64,000 nt of DNA from contig OZ023269.1 of assembly GCA_964006375.1 (NCBI GenBank), positions 60,995,968-61,059,967 of the forward strand, in the 5' to 3' direction. Positions 13,366 to 26,793 of the stretch are shown here, piece after piece. The notes beneath the pieces are model-generated. The model was not told the origin of the DNA. It searched no databases and saw nothing but the letters and a program-made list of their open reading frames with translations. The DNA is from Tillus elongatus (lineage: Eukaryota > Arthropoda > Insecta > Coleoptera > Cleridae). Each line of letters begins with the position of its first letter. The first letter of the stretch is position 1. Position numbers and translations under genes: made by a program.

Positions 13366-13369
13366 TTTA

Positions 13370-13722
13370 GAGCCTCGGTGGTTTAGTGGTAAGGACGTGT
13401 ACCTGTGAACCGAGGGGTACCGGGTTCGGTTCCGAGGGTTACCCTTTCACTTTTGCAGTACGTACTGTACAATTAACATCAACCGAGCTTGTGGCATTGT
13501 ATTTGAGCAAGTTGAACGTCTTCACGTTCCGCCCTTCGGAGGGGCGTAAATAGCCGTCGATACAGTGTCCATGCGATGTTGGGCACGTTAAAGATCCCTA
13601 CCCTCCTTACAGAAAAGCAGCGGTTCAACAACATTTACGGGACAGTGAGATGAAAATGCTCGCTGGCGTCAGTGATTGGCCATAGTCGCGGAAATAGACC
13701 GAAGCTAAAAGAAAAAAAAGAT
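13370..13722 (+). mobile_element. tRNA-derived SINE, family 1, copy b (best head)
   Basis: Complete tRNA-like head: GCCTCGGTGGTTTAGTGGTA (box A inside) and GGTACCGGGTTCGGTTCCGA (box B), resembling tRNA-Gly/Glu in layout. The full conserved body follows and ends GGAAATAGACCGAAGC plus an A-rich tail. It sits immediately after block T1. Pol III promoter elements are visible; mobilisation would depend on a LINE in trans. Confidence 0.88.
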
Positions 13723-14270
13723 AAATAGAAAACTGACTCCATTAAGGATAACTCAAAAACTACTGCTCAGATCTTGATCAAATTTATACGGCACTACATG
13801 AGAAGCACCAGCTTTCAAATAAAAAAAGAATCATCAAAATTGGTGCACCTAGAGAAAAGTTCTGAGGGAACACACATAAAAATATACAGTCGAATTGAGA
13901 ACCTCTTCCTTCTTTGAAGTCGGATAAAAAGAATATCTTCAGATTTGATCGAATAATAACGGCAGATTTTCTCTTCCATTAAAAGCAGCCACCACGTAAA
14001 AAAGATCGAGTGGGTTTAGACAAAAATCACAAGAGATGCTATATTTTAAGACTTCCTGTAAATACTTTTTTCAACTCACAATAAAGAGATTTTTTTATTA
14101 AAAAAAAAGCATTTACCGCTATCCCGATCAGGCTCGGTTTCTAATCACCTTATTTTACGCTTGTTTCAAGACTAGCATACAACAAAAAAAGGCTTTCGTC
14201 AGTTATCGTGTTTACAAAATTGATTACACACTCAACATACATGCGCACTTTCATGCCACATCGAAATCAC
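13723..14270. other. Dispersed-repeat debris
   Basis: 14140-14240 (GGTTTCTAATCACCTTATTTTACG, TACAACAAAAA, TCGTGTTTACAAAAT; bases quoted as fragments) is similar in order to 15365-15490, so these are two old copies of one repeat. No ORF. Confidence 0.45.
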
Positions 14271-14299
14271 ACCCATACTAAGCGATACCTTGAAGCACA

Positions 14300-14590
14300 A
14301 TCCAATCATCTTTTGAACCGAGCGTGTATAAACTTTTACAGTATAAATTTATACGGTATAAATTTATACCGCAGGAAATTATAATAATAAAATAGTTTCT
14401 CATAGAGTTACAAAGTTTCTCTATTATTATTATTAATAGATAGCTAATTATAACAAGCATAAGCGTTTGAAAGAAGTTTAAGTAAAATACATTTTTACAA
14501 AAAAGATAAGCGGCAAGTGACAATTTATTGCAACAGTTTTTTTGTGTGTGAAAAGAAGTGATATAAAGTGAAAATAATAAATAAACGTTG
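14300..14590 (+). repeat. Dispersed repeat, copy 2 (partner at 7610-7880)
   Basis: Contains the perfect short palindrome GGTATAAATTTATACC and the same ordered blocks as 7610-7880, ending TTATTGCAACAG and GATATAAAGTGAAAATAA. Diverged, non-coding. Confidence 0.6.
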
Positions 14591-15700
14591 CCGAATGGTG
14601 CTTATCTACTTGAGTATCTAAGCAATATTACTAATTTACTAAAATCAAGTTCCACTTCATTTTTTTTCTTGTGGGTGTGTTTATTTTTTAATAAATGGGC
14701 GTCACATTAAAAATCGTACGTTAAGCAAACTTTCACAGGACAGGTTAGAGTTGAGTTTTTTTTTAAGCAAAACCTATTTTCTTTTATTCCGCCTACGCCT
14801 TAATACGGAAGATCTTTTTCCAAAAGTTTTTAAAATGTATTGAACAAAAAAGATCTTGGAGTAATTTAATGTAATTGGTTTTTTTGCCAATATATATCTC
14901 CAGACATAAGGATATAATCGTATGTGCCAAAAAGGAAGTCAGGTCCTTTGAAAGGTATGATGTTTAGAAAATCAGTATATAGTTACGCTGACCACCATTT
15001 TGTAATACTTGACTTGAGTAAAAAATGATTGAAGGCTAAGCATTTGATACTTTGAAGTAGATTTCTAAAATCTTTTTTATCTTGAGAATTGGTCAATCAA
15101 CAATTGGGTATGAAGAAAGACGTTTCTAAAAACAAAGGCCAACATTTTGATGTTACTGGTTTTTTTAAAATAATTTGGCTTAGTGAAGAACGAATACACC
15201 AAAACTTTGACATTTCTGAAGCCAACCAAGTGCTTTTCATCTTTAGATTTCATTAAAGAATATCGAGGGTAGGACATTTATGTATAAAAAGTGGACGCCA
15301 GTTTGAAACGAGTAGCTTTGTCAAAAATCACGAGAAGTAAAATAAAACGAACACAAATCTTGCACCCTACATGGCTGGTTTTCTAATAATTTTGTTTTAC
15401 GTTTGGAAAAATTGTATACAACAAAAACGTAGTTATTAGCTCAAAGCTCTCAAAAGCTATTGTGTTTACAAAATCGTTCCACGCACACGCACGCGCAAAA
15501 AATTGATTGGAAGGTGGGTATATTGCCATAAACAATAAACAGTGGGCGAGTTCACGAGATGCAGGTAGCTGCCAGCAGCTGCATTGTTATGTCATTTGTC
15601 AACATTTTTTGACAGAACAATGAGTACACTTGGATAACCCAAATCACCATAACACATATTTTTAAAGACCTGACAATCGTTTCCTTAACAAAGATAGCGT
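14591..15700. other. Unrecognised AT-rich sequence
   Basis: Apart from the repeat partner at 15365-15490, no recognised feature. No ORF longer than about 66 codons. Confidence 0.4.
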
Positions 15701-15708
15701 TATCAATA

Positions 15709-16830
15709 CTAAACACCACCTTTTATACTGAGTTTAAGGTAAAGAACGACACCGTGAGCGAGATTAAATCGCAGACAAATGGATTTATCTTTCGTATAAC
15801 ATAACAAATTTCTTAAATTATTTTTTATCGCAAAAGTCAGTTGCAAATCGGCTTTCTGAAACATGCTCTCGAGACTACTTGTAATACGGGGTTCAAAAGG
15901 TAGGCAAACTGTTTTTTTCTCTATTTTATCTTTCCTAAATGTTGTGCATTCCGCTAACATTTTCTTTGTACTGTGTCTATTAATTAATTTTCCCGCTAAG
16001 CAATCCTAATGTTCGTTATATTTAGCCACGTTTTTGATGTACTCTATTTCTATACTATATCTGCTTTTACTTAAGGGAAAATTTATCAATCTATTAACTG
16101 AGAAATTTAAACCGGCCGTTTTTTGTGCAAACGAGCTCAGAGTGGTAGTTTCCTTCCCGTCGACATCGAATTCAAGGCGTCATTAGTTTTAATAACTAGT
16201 ACATCTAGAAAAGGAAGTTTACTGTTAACTTCTAACTCGTGGGTGAATTTTATTGAATCAAATTGACAGTTCAGTATTTTAATAAAATCATCTACATATT
16301 TGTGTTATACACTGCAAAAATATCGTCCAGATAAGTAAACCATACTCTAGGAAAATACTTACATTATTTTTTTAAATCTGTCATATATCAGCTCATGAAA
16401 AGGTCTACAATGAATGGAGAGAGTGGGTTGCCCATTGTCGTGCCTTCAGTTTGTTCAAAAAACTCATTGTTAAATTGAAAAATATTTTGTTTTACACAAA
16501 GGTTTGTTAAAGTTAAATATTCTTTGTCAACATCTTCACTTATGTTGCTCAATTTCAACAACTGTTCTTAATACTGTAGCGTTTGTTTTGTGGGCACGCT
16601 AGGAAATAAAAACGCTAAATAGAATGATATCAAAACCTCGCCTTTCACCAATTGAACATCTTTAATTTTAGTAATGAATTCGAGTAAATTTGACACTGAA
16701 TAACTTTTTTCGTTAACAGGTAAGCTTTTAAACTCATTTGACAGCCACTTCGCTATACACAACATGTTTGGGATAATAACCACCATAATGATAAAGAAAA
16801 TCTGAGACTTATCAAAAATGTCAGACAACC
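15709..16830 (-). pseudogene. Penelope-like element reverse-transcriptase remnant
   Basis: On the minus strand, reading from 16830 downwards: KSYSVSNLLEFITKIKDVQL, then LISFYLAFLFPSVP (family: LVSFDVVSLFTNVP, where the first catalytic Asp should be), TTMGNPLSPF (RT motif: G-x-PLSP) and WFTYLDDIFAVY (catalytic DD). The thumb-like segment KKTVCLPFEPRITSSLE lies in the open frame 15709-15960, followed by a LRNLL..TKDK stretch. This order matches Penelope-like retroelements. The first catalytic Asp appears changed to Tyr, and there are several stops and frameshifts. No GIY-YIG endonuclease follows, so the element is truncated and dead. Confidence 0.7.
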
Positions 16831-16962
16831 AGCGAAGCTAGATGCGTACGAAAGTATTTTTATATCTAGGACAATAAAAAAACAAAAGTTCCTTAAATAG
16901 AGCCCTGCCACTGGTTTGCAGTCTTCTGTTTGGGCTCTGTCTTTGATGCACTTAGAGAACAA

Positions 16963-17990
16963 TGAGGCTGCTGGCGGCGCTGGCGCCTGGCGAAAACGCC
17001 CATTGCTGAAAATGGATTGCTTCTAGATGTTATCGGACGGTCAAGGTTATGCCTCTAAATGACCTTCGAATAATGGCGTTTTTTTTAACCGTACTTTAAA
17101 CCAGTAGAGATGTTTTCTAGTTTTTTTAAAATTAAAGGAACGCAATAAATTTACTAAAAATAAACATACACATACATATCCGATTTTTGCAATCAAAAAT
17201 TGATTTCTGGGCAATTTTTTTTCTATAGGGCATGAAAACAAGTTCTACAGGTGGAACTGGGAAGCAATCAAATCTAGTTTTAAACTTGCTGATTCTGAAC
17301 TGAGTGGGATCGGAGAATATGTTTGGTTAGCCGTACTGAATGGCCGAGTTTTATTAAGATTCGCTAACTCTATAAAACATATAGTGCTAGAATAATTGTT
17401 TATATGTAGGTACTCAATCATTGCATTAACATATTTCACCAAATTAGCTGTATAGATACCACAGCGGTGATAAATGCGTTGATGAAAGCTGGCTTATATA
17501 TTTGTTTTATTCAAAGAAACCTGTATGATGTGACAACAAAATTATTTAATATAAGTATATACGTAGAGATCTCTATTCTGGCTCCATATCCCACACAATT
17601 TTTCTAAGGTATGCTTGTCAGCAACTTTTTCAGCTTTCTCAGCAACCGGTTTCGCCAGTGCGGCATCTTCAGGTTCGAGAGAATTAAAGTCAGTTATATT
17701 CGTCTGTGGCAACTGTCAACAGTTTTAATTTATATTATTGTGTATTTTCAAGACCTAAAATAAAGTTATTAGAAAACCATGCAACCAGATCCGAATAGTG
17801 CTAAATCCTTTTTTGTTTTTTCAAATTAAAATCAAATCGCTCTGTTATTAGTTACCATATTTCTTTTTATGAAACAAATTACTTGTGTTATTATTTATTT
17901 ATAATTTATTATATTTATAATTTAAAGATAAAAAATATTTTCAAGTTGACATGGAAAACCTTAATTTTATAGTCTCTATTCGTTTTTCGC
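16963..17990. other. Possible 5' remainder of the Penelope-like element, otherwise unrecognised
   Basis: Minus-strand short frames at 17047-17241 and 17245-17442 are in the right place to be the N-terminal part of the Penelope-like ORF. I cannot match them to a motif. No other feature seen. Confidence 0.3.
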
Positions 17991-18960
17991 TAAACCCTAG
18001 CTGGCCAAAATGACAGCCTGCAATGTATTCGTAAGGAGAACAATTTTGTAGAAATGATGAACTTCAAAAAGCCTGTTTAATGCTAATATAAGTATTAAAT
18101 CTTGGCATATACCCAGAATCCTTATTGTATAAGTAGTGGTAAAATGTAGTTAACCCTTCAAAAAGCCTTACAGCTTAAGAACTTTAATCTTGGCATATGC
18201 AATCCTTGTCGGTAGTACATAATCATAAAAAATATAGTCGTTACAAACCTAATTGGATTGGTTTACATTGAGATGTTTTTGTTTTATTTTTTTTAAGAAA
18301 ATGGTCTTTGTTATTACTTTTAAAAATGTTTTGCAATCCATCTAAAAAAAAGTATAATATATACTTTAAAACTTCGCTTGATTTTTTGCCAAATAAACAT
18401 ATTTCAAAATGGCAGCCATTTTTTGTAAAAAAAAACATTTTTACGCTGCTATTATTTGGTCGAATCTGAAGACAAAAACTACTTTTAAGTAGACTTGAAA
18501 AATGTCAAATTTGTAATATATTAATTTTCTTGCTAAACTTTAAAATTTTAAAATGAAGGCCAATCTGTGTCTACCTAGAAGAGTTATGTGTAAACATGAT
18601 GATTACTTCAGAAAGCCATGAGTTAATAACTTTTGTCTTTGCATACCTATACAACTCTTGTAAGCGTAAAATGTACTTGTATAAAAATAACCAGCAGGAT
18701 CGAGAAACTGTGAGATGTTTTTTTTTACTTTTTACTTTTAATTTATAAAAACGGGTATCTTAACAAAACAAATTGCATTGCATTTTTTGTTATAAACAAA
18801 ATAAGGCAAATATAACTTCTTATGTGATTTTTTGATAGATATATTTATATCCAAATGGCGGCAATTTTTTTCAAAAAAATATTTTTAATGTTTTATTAAT
18901 TGACTTAATCTTGAGTTAAAAATAATTTGACAATAGGCTCCAAAAGAAGTGTCAGATTTG
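17990..18960 (+). repeat. Very diverged tandem repeat, about 540-bp period
   Basis: Parallel phrases appear in two units: a GCTAAAC start, ATGATGA plus TTCAAAAAGCC/TTCAGAAAGCC, CTTGGCATA/TTTGCATA, GAGATGTTTTTTTT and CAAAATGGCAGCCATTTTTT/CAAATGGCGGCAATTTTTTT. Similarity is modest and needs a dot plot. Confidence 0.4.
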
Positions 18961-19069
18961 TGGTCTTTATATAGTTCGTTTTTCTGTATAGCGCTTTCAT
19001 ATGCACGATAATTTTTGAAATGCCAGATTAGTTTATTTTCCATCCCCTCAAATCTTGTGTAAAACAAAT

Positions 19070-20380
19070 TTTCAAAATTAAGATACTTAAAGAAGCTTTT
19101 CTCGTATTTATCCTCTTCAAAAGATTTGAAAAAAAGATTTACCTTTCTTATTTGTTCATTTAAATACTATATGGAATACCTATTACGCTTATCCTAAAAA
19201 AACAAAATACGGTGGTCAATCTTTATACTTTACAGTTGTTTTAGTTAAAAACGACTGCCATTTAAAAAAATATGTGTTAGAGCATAATCGTCTCACATCA
19301 GTTCAAAAAGGTGAATCAGATAACATTCGGCAAGGTCGATGCAACTCGCAATTATTATTGTTGAACGAAACCGATTTTTTTAAATTAGCGACAGTCGCTA
19401 TACTGGCCGTTCCAGGAAGACCGGCATACAGTTAACCTGTCCTATAATAATAGGTATACACTTTTTATATAAACCACGTGTGAAACTCTGATGTGTTACC
19501 TGTATACCGTCATATGATTATTGATTTTTATTCTGCCTTTCTCTAATTGGAACATGAAACTCATATTTATGTTCTGTTATATTGTTATATTTATCAGTTT
19601 GATTAAAATGGTTAAATGTTGAAATAAACTATTCCTGTTAGCACTGGGTAACGCTAGTTCGTAGTAGGTATTGCTTCCCTCTAGCGAATTTTCTTTGAGA
19701 AAATTATCCTATAGAGGTATCGATAATAAAACTTTCCAATCGATAACTTTGGATGCAACTTTCTACGTGTCTTTCTTTTGTTAATAGCTTTAAATAGTTC
19801 ATTAGCCACCCCAATCGTATCAGTTTTTTCAGAAAAAAAAATGCCTTCGAAAAATGTTTGTAAATTCGAAAAACAAGAGGTTGCATGCCCGGAACGCAAA
19901 CTCTGATTGAAGGTTTTATTTATCAACATGTACCTAGCAATTATAGTAGATTTTTTTAGTAACGATAAAGTTTCAAGTCATTTTTTCATTTGATAAAACA
20001 ATAATTGTACAGTCAATGTGTACGTAACAATGAAGCAGATGAAGCGTATATCGCAAAATAAAAGATATGTTAAAATCTATTTCCTTGTCCCACGCTTATT
20101 TGCAACCAAAGAGCATAATCGGAGTTTATATAAGATTTATTCTTTTTCTTGGACGATGCTGTGTCTGTGTCCAGGATAGATAGATTCGAATATGTATTAT
20201 GTATTAAACATATTTTGATGGCAACTCATGATTTGAAAAATACATGAGAATTATTTAAAGTGAGTACCTACCTAAATTCCTGGACATATATTATAATTTG
20301 GGTAATATCAAAGTGATTGTTTTAACAACAATAAATAATATTTTGATTGATGTTAAAAATTCGTAGTCTGTACGTTTATT
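19070..20380. other. Unrecognised AT-rich sequence
   Basis: No supported gene. Minus-strand frames of 60-82 codons near 19681-19929 lack recognisable domains. Confidence 0.4.
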
Positions 20381-20394
20381 TGCCTAAAGATTGC

Positions 20395-22450
20395 AAAAAA
20401 TAGTGCTGCAAATTGAAACGTAACTTCCACATAGCTGTCATGATATACTCTCCTCAGAAAAACATTCTCATGAAATGAATTTAGGGTCCATGACTTCACC
20501 ACAAAGAAATTATTCGTATTCCTGTACCCATAAACTTCTGAAACGTTATAATACTCGAGTTTTAACGAAGAAATGCCAATTTTCACCAAATCATCCCTCA
20601 TTTATCCCCTGCCCCCTAAAGCGATCTTACCCAAAAACAATTCGAAGCGTTCCTTTGTCGGGTGCTAACTGCATACCAAATTTGGAGATGATATCTCAAT
20701 TCGTTCGAAAGTTATTGCGCCTACTAACAGACAGACGTACAGGCCGACAGACCGACCGACCAAGAGAACCACAGACAAAAAAATTTTACAAACTCAAGTT
20801 TTCAATATGTTTTGAGATTTTCTACACCGATTTAGCAAAGAAATTCCAAATTCCTGTCACCGATATTCCACCTCTAAACAGAATACTAGATGTTTGATGA
20901 AACTGAAAGTTTTCTAATAAACAAATCCAAAACTGTTATTACTCGAGTTTTAACGAAAAAATGTCAATTTTCACCAAATCACCCCCATTCATCCCCTATC
21001 TCCTAGAGCGATTTTACCCCAAAACAATTCGAACCGTTCGTTTGTCAGGTGCTAACTGTATACAAAATTTAAAGACGATACTTCAAACAGACAGACTACA
21101 GACCGACAGACAAAAAATTTCGTTCTCAAATCGTGTTTTCTATATGTTTTGAGAAATGTTATAATGTTTAAGCAAAAAAAAAAAAAATTGAAATTTTTGT
21201 CGCCGATGTCATACTTTACACGTATTGACGATGTGGAAGTAATAATGATTCAATTCAGGTGACACTTCAAAGTGGTGTGTGTTCCTCAGAAAATAAAGAC
21301 AATGTTTGCGGTTGAAAATTGAATTAATAAACAGTAATTCAGTAATTTCAAATTGTCATTGTCATCGTTGAAATGCTGGTATCTATATAACTCGATCTAG
21401 GCTGTCAAGTTGCGTCTCTACTCTCTTCAAAAAGACATTCTCACGAAATGAATTTAGGGTCCATGATTTGACCACAAAGAAAATATTCGTATCCCTGTAC
21501 TCATAAACTTCTCAAACGTTATATTACTCGAGTGTTAGCAAACAAATGTTCATTTTCAGCAAATGACCCCTTATTTATCCCTTCCCCCCCCCCCCTGAAG
21601 CGAGCTTACCCAGAAAGAATTCGAAGCGTTTCTTTGTCCTGGATACCCAATTTGAGAGAGACGTGCAGGCGGACAGACCGACCGAACAACAGACTAAAAA
21701 TTTTCGTTCCGGAATCAAGTTTTCCATATGTTTTGAGATTTTTACGCTGTTTTAATTAAAATAATATATTCGAAATTTCTGTCACCGATATTCCACCACC
21801 ACACATTCAACCCCTAATTTATTATCAGCACAGAATACCAGATGTTTGATGAAGCTGAAAATTTTCCAATAAAAAAACCCTAGAAGGTTATATTACTCGA
21901 GTTTTAACGAAAAAATGTCAATTTTCACCAAATCATCCCGCATTCATCCCCTACCCCCTGGAGTCATTTTACCCAAAAACAGTCCGAACCGTTAGTTTGT
22001 CGGGTGATAACTGTATACCAAATTTGATATCAATTCGTTCTAAAGTTTTTATGGCTATTACAAACAGACAGACCTACAGACCGACAGACACAAAAAAATT
22101 TGGTTCCAAAATCATGTTTTCTATATAATATAAACACCACAGTAGATAAACTTCGCACTTAAAAATCTTTGACTTGTGGGGGGGGGGGCTTACATACACA
22201 TATATTCAAAGGATACCACCCATAACTCTTCAGAAGCCGGTCTTTCCACATTCGAGTGAAAAACACCGACTGTCTGAATATGAGACTCGAACCCGCGACC
22301 CTCACGTCCGATTCTAGAGGTTACTCCCCTCGCGAAGTGAGCTATTCGGCCTGCATATGTTTTAAGGCTTTTTACGACGTTTAAAAATTTATTTTTTTCA
22401 TTTTTGTCGCCGATGCCATAATTCCACATGCATTGACGATGTGGAAGTAA
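20395..22450 (-). repeat. Complex repeat block T2, inverted copy of T1
   Basis: Reverse-complement counterpart of 11435-13365. It starts AGTGCTGCAAATTGAAACG (complement of the T1 end) and ends CATTGACGATGTGGAAG (complement of the T1 start). It contains complements of the same phrases: TGAATTTAGGGTCCATGA, TTATATTACTCGAGTTTTAA, ATTTTACCCAAAAACA and CAGACCGACAGAC. A second SINE-like insertion lies inside it at about 22124-22357. Confidence 0.8.
22124..22357 (-). mobile_element. tRNA-derived SINE-like insertion, family 2
   Basis: Minus strand: GGCCGAATAGCTCACTTCGC (box A-like TAGCTCACTTCG) and GGGTCGCGGGTTCGAGTCTC (box B GGTTCGAGTCT), then a body ending GGTGGTATCCTTTGAA and, farther on, a C10-12 run. 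The left and right flanks (TTTTCTATAT and GCATATGTTTTAAGG) rejoin as one continuous T2 repeat phrase (TTTTCTATATGTTTTGAG elsewhere), which shows insertion into T2. Family 1 SINEs share no body sequence with it. Confidence 0.6.
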
Positions 22451-22529
22451 TGAACGAACACGAGTTTGTGATAAACATTTGTATTCGAGTAAAAGGCGAA
22501 ACCGGTTACAAAGAAGAAAATAAGGGTAA

Positions 22530-23250
22530 AAGTTTATCTTCCGAGTATTCGATTCTTATGAAATTTTGTATCCGAATGTGTTTTGTGGTGTAAATGACGA
22601 AAATCGCAATAAAAATGAGGGCAGAAGCAAACTTTTGGAGTTATTTGGATTTTTTTTTGTAAAACGTAAAACTCACATTTGCGAGATGTTTTTGTCATAT
22701 TTTACACATTTTCTTGAAAATGTGTGATTTGATAAATTAGCCGCAGCCAAGCAATTTCGACTATACATACATGCATATACATTTTCGGGGATCGTTCGTT
22801 TTATATCAAGCTAAAAAAGGTCCTCTATTATAATTCATTTCATGTAGTTAGTGCACGCCCTATACTGTTTACGTGTGTCTGTACATTTCCCTTCTTTTCA
22901 TCGATAATCAATCCTAAGTTGACGTTGACATTGGACATATATAATCAACTTCATGTCATACATTTTCAATTCTGACTTTATTACAAAAAGTTATTTGGTA
23001 ATAATTTTTTTAAAACGAACCTTGAAAAGTGAATATGTTCAGTTAAATAAGGTACTAAAGCATTAAATTAGTATATTTATATCGGTTATGCTCCAAAACA
23101 TATCGAAAATGCGAGTATTTTTCTTACAAAAAAATCCGAATAACTCCAAAAGTTTGCTTCTGTCCTCATTTTTGTTTGTGATTTTCGCCATCTACACTCC
23201 AAAACACGCTTGTATACAAAATTTTACAGGAATGCGGAAAGTATAGTTGT
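22530..23250. mobile_element. Inverted-repeat element, about 720 bp, MITE-like
   Basis: Left arm about 22533-22690 and right arm about 23098-23250 are reverse complements with mismatches. Shared phrases are AAATTTTGTAT, GTGTTTTG, GACGAAAATC, AAAATGAGG, CAGAAGCAAACTTTTGGAGT and TATTTGGATTTTTTT. No transposase lies between the arms. Confidence 0.65.
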
Positions 23251-23845
23251 ATACCAAAATAACCACTTGTGAAACCAGAAAAATTATTCTATACATCTGT
23301 ATTTATATGATTTTTTTGCTAGAACTTTTTTACCGAATAGTTTACTAATTTACAGTAACTTATGCATCTTTAAATTATATGAAAAAGAAACTTCTGCGAA
23401 CGTAGTTAAATACCAATTTTAAAAACTGGGTACCTACCAATATGAGGATTGCAGTATCTTCATAAAAATGCGTTTGTAAAGTTTAGGGCATTTACTAAAA
23501 ATGATCTAGAAACAGTTTCGATACTGCACTTTGCAAGTGCTAGGCATTCGGTATCTAATAAACAATTTTCTTGGCATGCGCTACTAGCGCCACTATTTTG
23601 CAGCAAGACACGCCCTGCATAAAAACTGTTTACGCTTGACGTCCCCGAAATGATTATTGTATACACAACCTTGTAGTCTCCTAAAAGCCGCATAGTTGAA
23701 TAGAGCATTGTTCGGGGACAGTCTTCATAATGATGCTTATAAGCGCATAATTTGTCAGGACGGTTCTTGAAAAGCGCAAAAGTCCTCGCAAAGACGATTA
23801 GATCGCTAAAATGGTCCTCGAAAAGGAGCGAATACTTACTAAATA
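23251..23845. other. Unrecognised; 180-codon minus-strand frame
   Basis: An open frame of 179 codons on the minus strand (23460-23999) runs into the HINE-like copy at its start, so its first third is repeat sequence. The remainder (LCAYKHHYEDCPRTMLY and onward) matches nothing I recognise. Confidence 0.3.
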
Positions 23846-24980
<1,135 letters not shown>

Positions 24981-24981
24981 A

Positions 24982-25507
24982 GTTTAGCGACCTAAGATTA
25001 CCACTGACGCAATTAATATGAGTGGTGATATGTCACTGACAATTGACATTACCCAAGCTAATAACTGCAATATTGTGTGCAGTCCATTTGCAGAAATATT
25101 TAATGTTTATAGTCAGCTATAGGAGGTAATAATAATATTGAAATGATTTTGGGGACGGACTCTTAGTATAGCGATTTCTTGGATTAAAGGTAATTTACTG
25201 AAACAAAAACCTTATGTGAAATGTCGAGTAAAGGAAATAGGCCAGCTATACTGTCCTATATTTTAAAACTTTCAGTTTTATTTGCCAGATGTTTTACCAT
25301 TTTTTAGTTATAAAGTTATAAAGAATGCTTTTAAAAACGTTAAAATTTACTATTCTATGTCTTAGAAGCTAAACTGATCGCCGCCTAATTAAGATAAGAA
25401 TTTAAGATAGAGTAAGTATATTACCAAATAAAAAACTAATTCCTATAAAAATGGACACGAAAGTGCAAGAACGATTTAAATCTAACAAAATACATTTTAC
25501 CTAGTTA
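24982..25507. other. Unrecognised AT-rich sequence
   Basis: No ORF or repeat recognised. Confidence 0.4.
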
Positions 25508-25853
25508 GTAGCCTCTGTGATCAAGGGGTAAGAAGTGGACCTCTTGACCCAAGGCTCCCGGGTTCAATTCCCAGTAGAAATGTCAAATTATTTTTCAGTA
25601 CATACTGTAAATTAACATCAACCGAGATTGTGGCATCGTGTTTGAGCAAGTTGAACATCTGCACGTTCAGCCCTTAAGTGCGGGCGTTAAGGTGGCAGTC
25701 CCATGTACCATGCAATGTTGGGCACGTTAAAGATATGGATATCTTTCTCACAAAAATTAAGTAATTCTGCAAAATGTACAGGATAGTGAGGTCAAACTGC
25801 GCCCTGGCGTTGGTGATTGGCCATAGCCGCGGAAATAGACCGACGTAAAAAAA
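25508..25853 (+). mobile_element. tRNA-derived SINE, family 1, copy c
   Basis: Head AGCCTCTGTGATCAAGGGGT (diverged box A) and GGGTTCAATTCCC (box B), then the conserved body with TGTGGCATCGTGTTTGAGCA, GATGTTGGGCACGTTAAAGA-like and TGATTGGCCATAGCCGCGGA. It ends in AGACCGACGT plus an A-rich tail. More diverged than copies d and h. Confidence 0.85.
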
Positions 25854-26335
25854 CATTTACCTAAATCCAGAATATGTTTGCAATAATGAGTCTTAGGTTT
25901 GTTAATACAATTAACGTCAAAGTAGTTGATTTTACACAAATTAGAGAAGACATAAAAATTGGAAACGGACTGATACATAGATGTGGCGCTTGTTCACAAA
26001 CTAGTAAACCAAAGGTGTTGAAAATTTATAGTTTTTAATTTTATACATTTTTAAATCAGCAAAAATATTTTGTGTTTTCTAAAACTTTAGCTTTATGATG
26101 ACCAAGTTAACACCATCTTAATTATTTGAAAATAACATCTGGTATATTATGTATTTTTTTAATTCTACATAAAATTTCAGTGTAAGCTTATTGGCATGAA
26201 ATACTCCATATGTTACGCCTCTGAAATATCTCATTTATAACTCAAAATAACATCTCATTTCTTTTTCCAAACTAGTATTATTATACTTGAAGCTTATTTG
26301 GCAGCAATTACTTAAGTAGTATTTGATGAAGGATA
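25854..26335. other. Unrecognised AT-rich sequence between SINE and LINE scrap
   Basis: No supported feature. Confidence 0.4.
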
Positions 26336-26389
26336 TAGGTTTATTATTACCTAAGCTAGTGCGCATTTTTCTTAACGTTGGCCTATTGC

Positions 26390-26690
26390 GGAATCTTTAT
26401 CTTTTATCTTAAAGGTATGATTTAAATAACTTGAGAGCAAGACCTCGCATACAAATTTTTTCCAGTTCTATCAATAGTAAATCATGTGAGACTGTATCGA
26501 ATGCTTTTTTTAAATCAAGGAATAGTCCCTTACATTTTTGTTATTATTAAGAGAGTCACATAACTTTTTAGTTACATTTATTTTTGTATGATAATTATGA
26601 CAAATAAAAGATATATTTTCCATTATGTTATCTGTAAATAAATTTTGCAAAAAGACAAACTGATTTCTGTTTGTAGGGATCAGTTTAAAA
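26390..26690 (-). pseudogene. Jockey/CR1-type LINE reverse-transcriptase fragment
   Basis: The minus strand gives NQFVFLQNLFTDN (family: NQFGFRKN.ST.D), then after a frameshift FLDLKKAFDTVSHDLL followed by LKLFKSYL. FLDLKKAFDTVSH is the RT palm motif A with the catalytic Asp retained, and LKLFKSYL is the helix after motif B in Jockey/CR1-type RTs. Only this central scrap remains; no YADD motif is seen before the match ends near 26390. Strong family call, clearly a pseudogene. Confidence 0.8.
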
Positions 26691-26793
26691 AAGAAAATTT
26701 TGAGTTTTTTTTAAATTCTAACATCCGATCAGATGATGAGATTATTTGGCGATTTGCTAAAAAAAAAATTAAATATAAATAACCTCTGATACA

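Noticed and set aside
13370..13445. tRNA gene
   Set aside because: Box A and box B are present, but the acceptor stem does not close and the head is fused to a SINE body found in seven other copies.
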